Shown: positions 56,301 through 64,000 of the stretch, in pieces
Numbering within the stretch: the first letter of the stretch is position 1
Layout: every line of letters starts with the position of its first letter
Assembly: GCA_963930775.1 (NCBI GenBank)
Contig: OZ005693.1
Span: 10,955,525-11,019,524, forward strand
DNA from: Cliona cf. orientalis
Taxonomy: Eukaryota > Porifera > Demospongiae > Clionaida > Clionaidae
DNA length: 64,000 nt
Direction of reading: 5' to 3'
The notes under the pieces: model-generated
Database searches by the model: none
What the model saw: the letters and a program-made list of their open reading frames with translations, nothing else
Told to the model about the DNA's origin: nothing
Position numbers and translations under genes: made by a program

Positions 56301-59165
56301 AAAGTCCCTTTTTAGTGTTCAGGCTGATATAATAATAATATATTATAATATTATATATATCATATAAATTATATTATATAGGGTGCATGATAGTTTAGGC
56401 TTATATAGCCCAATACTATTATAAACAAAGGGAGGCCTTATTTCACACTCATCCACTCATATCTGTGTTGATAGCAGCCAAACTGTACTAGAGCACCAAC
56501 GTACACATACATAAATTCTTTTAGCGAAAGAATTTTACTCTCGTCTTACTTTGATCCGGTGAGATACGTATAAACACACTCCCACTGCACTCTTAGACTA
56601 TACCAGCTGGCGAAGGCTGCAAGATACACTGTGCTACTCTGCTAATGTTTATAAAGGTCGTGCTAAGCATGGAAAGTTATGTATATACGTACTAAGTAGC
56701 CGCAGCTGCTGTAGCTGTAGCTGTAGTAACTGAGAATGATTGACGGATCCCTATCGTTTATCGTTTGTCATGGCGTACCCCCTCTTAAGAGCAATTTCTC
56801 AAATTTCTTTGTTTGGCCAAAAACACGGCTTGTACAATTATTAGCAGGCATCAATTGATTTTTATGACGAGGGGGGGGGGAGAGAGATAGAGAGAGAGAG
56901 AAGAGCACTTCTATGTACAATAGCACAGCATCATCTCAGCTGCTTTGCTGGATGCATATCACGTCCTAGGTGCATGCCGGTGTGTGCTAGTGTGGGCGGA
57001 TACAAGTTAATAAGGCCATACTTGGCTTGAATTAGCGTCTCCCAGTGGGCATCTTGAACTGAGCTTCTAAGCGTTTAGCCATTGTGTCTCCAGCTAGCCT
57101 TGCCCAAGCTGTATGGAGTCAGAAAGAGTGAGAGAGAGATAGAGAGGGGGGGGGGGGAGGGAGGGGTAGAGAGAGAGAGAGAGTGTTCGTGACATGTCCA
57201 ATCAATCAGTGTTAATGATTACAGGGTACGTCGCGTTAATTCTGCTGTCGTTGTCAAACATTTGTCGAGAGCGTGAGAAACAAGCTGTACGTTTGTACGT
57301 TTGCGCTCACAAACATGGCAGGGGTGTGCCCGCCCCAGGGGGATTAACTACATGCACGTGTAGACGGATAAGGAGAAACCCAATTCCATAATATGGTTAC
57401 TACATAGACAGATGTCTGTCTGTATAGGTACTTGCGTCATAATAATAATATTATAGATACGTGTAGGTATGTAGCTTAGGAAGAAAATCACCCCATAGTT
57501 AGGTGTATCCTCCCGAAGATTAATTACATGCAGGTGCCTGATTACGTGAGACAGGGGATGTGCAAATTCTTAGGAGGGGGGGAAACTTGAGGCGGATATG
57601 GAAAGTGGAATGTCAAAGTTTTGTCTCCGCTTCGAGCGTGGAATGGTCGTATTTTGGCTGGCCCGTTTACCCCGGAATTCTTGTGTACGTCTGTCCTCAT
57701 ACAAATATAGCCAATCAGATTTTCAAATAGCCGCAGCTATCATACATGGATGAATATGCATACTTGGCATTGGCATTTTCCTTGATTGCATATCATTGTA
57801 CATCAGCTGGTCAGTTGATCCGATTGCCACATGCTCAGCCAATTATACGCGATTATAACTGCATTTTCCTAAAATTTCGACTGATTAGCCAAAAAATTCT
57901 GAGTCATATATCTATAGAGAGTTTTCATTTCATACTGTGGGACCAGCAACAATCACTGGGTTTGATCCCTACAAGATCATTTTATGCTAATCCAACTACT
58001 GAGACCACTGGCTATATTTCTCTCCCTCTCTCTCTCTTCCTTTTATCCATCTATTCCTTCGTGGTTTCCATGACAACTAAAGCCGCTCCACGGCCATGCA
58101 GAGCTACGTATGTAGCCCTGAAAAAAATCGTGCTCGTAGAACGTAAAACAATGACGTCTGTCTGTGACGTCAGTCGATGGCCGCCTGCCGTTTGGCTGCC
58201 TAGGTTGTTTGGCTTGGACCCCTCGAGTACTATTGTGGTGGATAGGAGAGATAAGTGGATTTGCATGATCGAACAATGGAGGGGGACGCTCCTTTTTCGG
58301 CTTGTTTTGACGTTTTGCCCTGAGGGATGGAAGAGATGTATCTCTAGAGCTCTAATGACCTTGTGCCCTGAGGGGTGGAAGATGTGCGTGCAGTGCGGTC
58401 ATTTGAATCGTCTAGGACTGAGGGCCTGCCTGAAGTGGTCAACAAGATAAGAAGCAGCTAGCCAGCCCACTCAGTGTGTTTGTGTGGAGCTAGCTGTAGG
58501 TCTAGACAAGCAACTTCAAATGCACCATTTTGTGGTGCTGAACTGAAGAAGTGGTTTTTGCTGTGTTCTTGTGGGCAGACTATTCCTACTTAGACCTTGA
58601 GATCTAGAGTGGCTGAAATCCAAGAAGTGCATTTGATATACAGGTAGCCTATAGTTTTCCATTTTCTAAGATAGCTATATATAAATAATATATGTCTGTT
58701 GGTTTCCCAAGAAACCAGCCTGAGCTTGGATAAGTTGCTAGAGGTGATTTTGAAGTGGTTGCCACGGTTCCACGCATGTGAGTGCTGTAGCTGCGTGTCT
58801 GTGGCGTATTGTGAGTGAGTGATCGAAATAGTAGGAACTTACTCCCTCTAGATCGTCTGATGTTTGAGGTCGATTTAATTCGATTAGGGAACACATTTCT
58901 CTCTCGCTCCCAGCGTGTTTCCCCTGGAGCTGCGTAGGTTTTTTGCTAGTACTATTATAGTGGTCGCTCCCGGCCTGTTTCCCCTGGAGCTGCGTAGGTT
59001 TTTTGCCAGTACTATTGTAGTGGTCGCTCCCAGCCTGTTTCCCCTGGAGCTGCGTAGGTTTTTTGCCAGTACAGTAGTGGTCTCTTTGTTGCACATGTAT
59101 GTGACGTCTGGCGTCTCCTGTGACTGAGGTACCTGGTCTTGTGAAGTGTCAGAAACAAAAGAGAG

Positions 59166-59197
<32 letters not shown>

Positions 59198-62100
59198 GAA
59201 GCCACAAAGTATATCTAATTATCCTATTGTTTTTGAGGTGGGTGTCTGTTCCCATGAAGCTCCATCATAAAACTTACGTGACATCCATTACGGCCGGCTC
59301 TCTTTAGCCTCTCCCTGGTGTCTCAACGTCTTTCATCCTGGTCTGAGGGCAGCCCCCCATTCCCATGGTTCACACCACTCCCCTCTCTCTCCCTCAAATT
59401 GTTGTTTTATTTGTGGTCCATGTGGGTGTGGGAAAAAGATTAAAGAGCGCTAATTCAAGTTGGCTCACTCTAAAACAAAACTACCTTTGAACAGCTGTCC
59501 ATGCATGCATGCGTCTACATGCATGTACATGTACATGTACTTGTACGTGTACGTGTACCTTGTATATTGAGATCCCGAGGTTAAGTAAAGTTTAATCAGT
59601 TCAGTTCTGCTTCGTGGCTCCACCCTCAGGTAGTGGTAACAGTTGCCCTAATGACGCCCATTAGCAGCGATTGGCCTTGCAGCTAGTGGGAGATCACTGG
59701 TCGATATTGTCAGTCGGGTAACTTGATCTTATCTGAATAAGTGGCTCTCCTTGAACACAGTCAGAGAGAGAATAATATGGCTGCCATATGTGTGTGTGTG
59801 TGAGTGATAGAGAGAGGGAGAGAGAGAGAGATAGAAATTGAGGACTCAGAGTTTGAACCACTACGTGCGATCAAGTGTCCTGGATCTTGGTGATATTATA
59901 ATGTTTTAAAATCGTATAATTTAGCTTAGTAGCTATAATATGCATATAACTAATGGATCGGCACTGAAGTGTGTATCTTGACTATTGGTGTATGAGGTAT
60001 GTGCATACCGCAGTGTCGGTATTGCTTGAATATCGATACAATTCATCGATCAAAGACTTGATGGATGATTAAACATGACATAATAGTTATGGTGGCTCCG
60101 CACACCTGTTGCCTTTATATGGACCAGGGAGGGAGAGAGGGAAGAAGGGAGGGAGGAGGAGAGAGAGAGGGAGAAGGAGGGAGGGAGAGGGCAAGGGTGA
60201 AAAGCTGAGAGGAGGGAGATAGTTGCAGACACCAAAAACATGCAATAGTAACAATATCCCTCCTCCCCCCTCCCTCCTCTAAAAATGGATGTAGTTTTGA
60301 TGTAATATGCAAGACTTGTCCCCATGCAAACTCATTACCAGCTTTTCAGTAATGCCTGCAAAAGCGTCCAACATTGAAAAACTGGGGGTATAGCTCTAAT
60401 TGTTAGTTTTAAACATAATAATATCGTACATCGTATAATAATATTATATCTCTAATTACCGGAAATACAATAACATCATATTCTATGTACGTCGTATAAT
60501 ATCTAGTCAAGCAATGTAACTCATTTGTAAAAGTACATATTTAGTTTCTTTAAATAATTATGTGAGTCATGAGTGTGTGTATCCGTGACGTATATATGTG
60601 CGTCTGTGGTATCCCTTAGCGATCGGTGTGGGTGGGGAACATGTACTTACATGCACTTACTTACGTCGAACCGGAACTATTTGTATGCGCGGGGGGTACA
60701 TTTCATGTAGACGGTAATTTCGTTACGGAGGTTTGGAATTGGGTGTTGGTGGCTGCCTGGGTAGCCTCTGATCTTGTGGAGAATGTTCGTTCCCTTCCTA
60801 TAATCATTTCGTCACAAACGCAATTTCCATGGTAACTGCAGCACATGTATGCAACATGAATGTACATGCACCATCAGTCTGTCGTACATGTACATGTACG
60901 TGTATGTGGCGAGTACAGTGGTTCGGCATTTGGTCAGCTCGTTATCTTTTTATCTGAAAAAATCAGATTACTCGAACGATATAATTGGATAATTTGATTG
61001 GCCATCAGTAGGCTTCCGCTAATGCCCATCGGCTCACAAGCCATAATAATAGTACATGTAGGCCACTAATTAAGTAGTGCAGATCTTCATAGAGAGATTT
61101 TTGATAGGTCAAAGTGTCGTGAGTACTGCACATTATCAGTGGAAACTCTCTATTATAATATGGTGTTTATATTATATTATGCAAATGTTTCGGTTAAAAA
61201 TGGGGCCCCGCAGATGAAACGCTTTGAGGGTCGACATCCAATAATTGTTTACACCAGATTATCATCATCTCTTCCTCCCCATCCCTCCCTCCCTCTCCCC
61301 CTCTCCCTCCCTCTCTCTCTCCTCACTCATTCGCCAAGGGTCGTCTGTCCGCTATAATGTTATAACGTTGGCCACAGGTAGCGTTATTGTTTTAGCAGTC
61401 CACCAGCGTTGCCACGCTGCAGACTAATTGACCACCCAAACACGTACAATGTACCTGGCCCCTAGACCAGCTGCTATACAATGTAGGTAGGTCCACTATT
61501 CCATTAGCTAGTAGTGTTATAGTCAAGGATTCAAAATCTCAAAAATTTCCAACTTTGCTGTTTCAGCAAATATCAGATCAACTGATTACGATAGACTTAT
61601 ACTTCTCGTCATATGTGCAAATTATATATAATTAGTCGAGCCTAGCTCACGCATGTGGCCACGCCCATCCACCCCCTATATAATAATAACATTAGGTCAG
61701 CTGCAATGTAACATGACGTAATTAACGTTTGATTACGCATGCACTACATGTGGTGTTCTTATCAGACTATATATATACCAGCAGGATGTACGTCACAAGT
61801 ACATCATTGTTAATAATATATAATATATAGTGGGTTTGTTGTGCTGTCTTAGTTACGCAGCTGTCTTGTAGGTTGCCCCCGCCCTCCCTCCCACACTCCA
61901 TCTCCCTCCCTCCCTCCCTCCCTCCCTCCCTAGTGCTAGCTACATCCTTGGTGGATGCAAACACACGGCCACTGCCAAGATCTCTACGTCGTGAATCGTG
62001 ACAGAGCCCCTATACATGATTATAGAGTGATATATATGGGGAGGCAGGTATATCATCAGTTAGGTATTGGAGTAGCTGCTCAAATCAAATCCAAACTCCT

Positions 62101-64000
62101 TTCGTGGAGAAAAGTTTATACAATAATATTATCTTACGGTGATCTACGCTGAAGTTACGGAAGATCAAAGATGCAGCGGAATTCTCGGACATCCTACCAA
62201 TGCAAGGAGGGGAGGGGAGCTAGGAAATAGTATGGCTACTTCGATTCCCGACAGATATAATTACGCAATCTACATATATATATTATATATGGTATATATG
62301 CAATTATTGCCGAATCAGCAATTTTATTAGCGTCGCGACCCCATTGGGCGCATGCGTACGTCACTGCATCAATCTAATTTCGATTAGTGTAGGGCTTCGC
62401 TGGAAATTTCCCCACGGATCGAGATGAAAGGGAAGAGGAGCTGCCATATTAGCGACGGGATTGGGCAGAAGTATGTGTTTATTTACGACCGCAGCCTCGG
62501 CAATTACGAGAGCACATGGTGTATGTAATTACATCAATTGCATGTGGTAATAGAGGGAGTGTCGGCCGCAATGCACGGATACGCACTCACACACACACAC
62601 AGTACACACACATGCTCACTCATGGAATGCGCTCGACTGCATAATATGATGCTTATCACTTCTAACCACATGGTTTGTCTGAGAATTAAGGAATAATTAA
62701 TGTGAATATTATAATAATGCCAGAGAGATGGTATACTAGCTGCTACAGTATTTGTCTGAGTAATTTTCATACATGTATAGACATTCGTTTTAAACTCCTC
62801 ACTCTCTCTCTCACATACATGTACGTACACCACCAGTTTTCTCCGATCGAAGAGCTGGAAGAGCCGCTGTCTGAAAATATGGGATTAATTGGCGGATTTT
62901 CTGCCGCGTCGGCAGCTGGTACCTCAGCTGGATCTCCCGGGCAGCTGCAGGGAGACGAGAGAGGAAGACATTACCATCAGCAGGGCGGAGCTAGTTACCA
63001 TGACAACACTAGGAGAACAACGACGTCACCAAGGTATTATATAGACTTTGTGGGTAGTCTGATACTTTTATGGAGTGAATGAGATTATGGTTTGCCTTGT
63101 TTTTCATGTAAGTGTGGGTGTTTGTTGGTACTAGCATCCTTATAGATACATGTACGTAACAGCTAGGAGGTTTGATGAGAATGTGTGTTATCTGGAAAGG
63201 AGAAAAGAGGGGGGGAGAGAGACAGAAAGAGAAAGAGGGAGAGGGGTGGGTTGGGAGATGGAAAGAGAAAGAAAGAGAGAAAGAGGGAGAGAGAGAGACT
63301 AGAGAGAGAGAGAGAGAGAGAGAGGAAGCAGAGGAGGTTTAGTGAGAGAGAAAGGTGGGAGGAAGAGCCATGCCTTGTTGGATCCAGTTTCTTGATGAGC
63401 AAAGTGATATTTCTCAACTGCCATGAAAGGACTGCTGTGGTGTTGGAGGGACGACATAGCCAGCATTCCTGGGGTATCTGATTGCCAATGGCTCGTCATA
63501 TCTAGCACAACTAGTGGGCTGGGGGATGCCTAGGCTAGCTATATATACGTTTATGATGATCGTGCAGAGGTGCGTACATGTACATAATACACAAATGCAT
63601 GCCGTTTTTAATCGGTGCCTCACTGTCTCAGGAACTATCAGCTGTTTCTTATTAATGTACGCGTTAGTATCATCTATCATCTAACATTAGGCCTACATAT
63701 TGCCATAGCAACTAGTGCCCTGCTGGTATGTGGAGCAAGAATGCACTAGCTACTACATGTACACGTACGTGCATGTATTAATTTTGTAGACACGAACGGT
63801 CCATTCGTTCATGGTGTGCTGCTGCGTTTGATCGGTGTTATGCGAGCGATGTTATCATAGCAACCCCACGGACAGCTCCCTTCGTTTAATTACCTCGATA
63901 AAATTCCTCGCATTCCTGTGATTGGTCGAACTCTAAACGGAAATGCCGCATCACACTGAAGCTTGTTTAAGCCGCCGATCGCGATGTCTTGGATGAATTA
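49941..64000 (+). CDS. 5' part of an unrecognised multi-exon gene, cut by the window end
   Basis: Proposed coding exons are 49941-49963 (ATG TCT TGG...AGC AG|GTCAGT), 53360-53471 and 62837-63033, separated by introns of 3.4 and 9.4 kb. Phases agree at every junction. The product starts MSWRFRSRDIELKMSSRSFD, continues through LPLEEAPGNYSH, FSPIEELEEPLSENMGLIGG and a Ser/Ala/Gly-rich part, and reaches about 110 residues before exon 3 ends in phase 2. It is polar and disordered, with no domain visible; a folded part may follow beyond 64000. Exons 2 and 3 have good splice sites, but the first exon rests on phase match only. An alternative non-coding first exon may end at about 50618, with translation then starting at MSSRSF (53375). 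I do not recognise the family. Confidence 0.5.
49964..53359 (+). other. Intron 1 of the unrecognised gene
   Basis: The intron contains a possible alternative 5' exon ending at a strong donor near 50618 (ATG|GTAAGT), a (CT)n tract at 52471-52541, another at about 53321-53350 that forms the polypyrimidine tract of exon 2, and GCTCTGCTTTGC-type short repeats near 52345-52395. No other exon is seen. Confidence 0.45.
52471..52541. repeat. (CT)n microsatellite
   Basis: This is an uninterrupted CT dinucleotide run of about 34 units. Confidence 0.95.
53472..62836 (+). other. Intron 2 of the unrecognised gene (9.4 kb)
   Basis: I see no convincing exon. The intron contains pyrimidine-rich runs near 55610-55720, AT-rich palindromic sequence near 56330-56385, the 60-bp minisatellite at 58911-59085, ACATGT-type arrays near 59515-59560 and 60884-60905, and a CpG-rich patch at about 62335-62515 that could be a second promoter. 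Confidence 0.45.
58911..59085. repeat. 60-bp minisatellite, three units
   Basis: CCCCTGGAGCTGCGTAGGTT followed by TTTTGC(C/T)AGTACTATT recurs at exact 60-bp spacing (starts near 58921, 58981 and 59041). Because 60 is a multiple of three, both strands stay open across it and give 20-residue repeats; this does not show coding. Confidence 0.9.
63034..64000 (+). other. Window end: intron, possible exon and a second ATG-TCT-TGG start
   Basis: A GA-rich tract fills 63200-63330. A possible short exon lies at about 63791-63814, after TTTTGTAG and before a weak GTGTGC donor. The last 150 bp are CpG-rich, include a CCAAT box in reverse (ATTGG at about 63921) and end in GCGATGTCTTGGATG. That resembles the first exon at 49941, so it may be an alternative first exon or the start of a related gene. 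Confidence 0.3.

Noticed and set aside
57746..58450. 234-codon open frame on the plus strand
   Set aside because: It has no recognisable domain, starts in AT-rich DNA, includes a CT-rich run and an internal CPEGWK duplication, and lies in a 9.4-kb intron. It is the longest unexplained frame in the window, but its composition does not look coding.
62335..62515. CpG-rich patch with an open ATG frame (MKGKRSCHISDG...)
   Set aside because: Its only donor would leave phase 2, which does not fit the phase-0 exon at 62837. It may be a promoter instead.

Overview
The window is animal nuclear DNA. It shows split genes with GT-AG introns, many A/T-rich introns, very long (GA)n/(CT)n and poly-G/C tracts, self-complementary ACATGT arrays and small TIR elements. 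The gene set (a RAD54L2/ARIP4-type SNF2 ATPase, the Ragulator subunit LAMTOR5, an mTERF protein) is metazoan. Compact genes plus ACATGT-rich non-coding DNA make me favour an early-branching animal, probably a sponge. That placement is inference.

Layout. 1-6.0 kb: no gene seen. 6.3-8.0 kb: an intronless secreted IL-17-like cystine-knot gene (minus strand), next to truncated and inverted copies of the 5' end of a gene at 24.9 kb, all between two 175-bp direct repeats. 8-19 kb: mostly repeats, with a few exon-like blocks of an unrecognised membrane protein (15.3-15.8 kb, minus) and a possible retroelement fragment (14.6-15.0 kb). 19.2-22.3 kb: an eight-exon mTERF-family gene (minus) with an apparent one-base frameshift. 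23.4-23.8 kb: a 346-bp MITE. 24.9-29.2 kb: a five-exon type II membrane protein (plus) with five cytoplasmic tyrosines, a coiled-coil stalk and a cysteine-containing ectodomain. 29.6-30.0 kb: a decayed tandem copy of the 3' end of the next gene. 30.2-48.5 kb: a 16-exon RAD54L2/ARIP4 orthologue (minus) whose last exon is a single 9.5-kb reading frame, giving a predicted protein of about 4,361 residues. 48.8-49.5 kb: LAMTOR5 (plus, 4 exons, 91 residues), divergent from RAD54L2 across 224 bp. 49.9-63.0 kb and beyond: the 5' part of an unrecognised gene (plus) with long introns, cut by the window edge.

How things relate. RAD54L2 and LAMTOR5 share a head-to-head promoter holding a perfect 13-bp Maf recognition palindrome and M-box/CLEAR-like E-boxes; the latter fit lysosomal control of a Ragulator gene. 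The IL-17-like gene and the relics of the tyrosine-tailed membrane protein lie together in a locally duplicated accessory segment. At least three families of TA-flanked or palindromic MITE-like elements occur, several of them inside RAD54L2 introns. Exon boundaries were worked out by hand from splice signals, reading phase and, where possible, family conservation. No database search was run.
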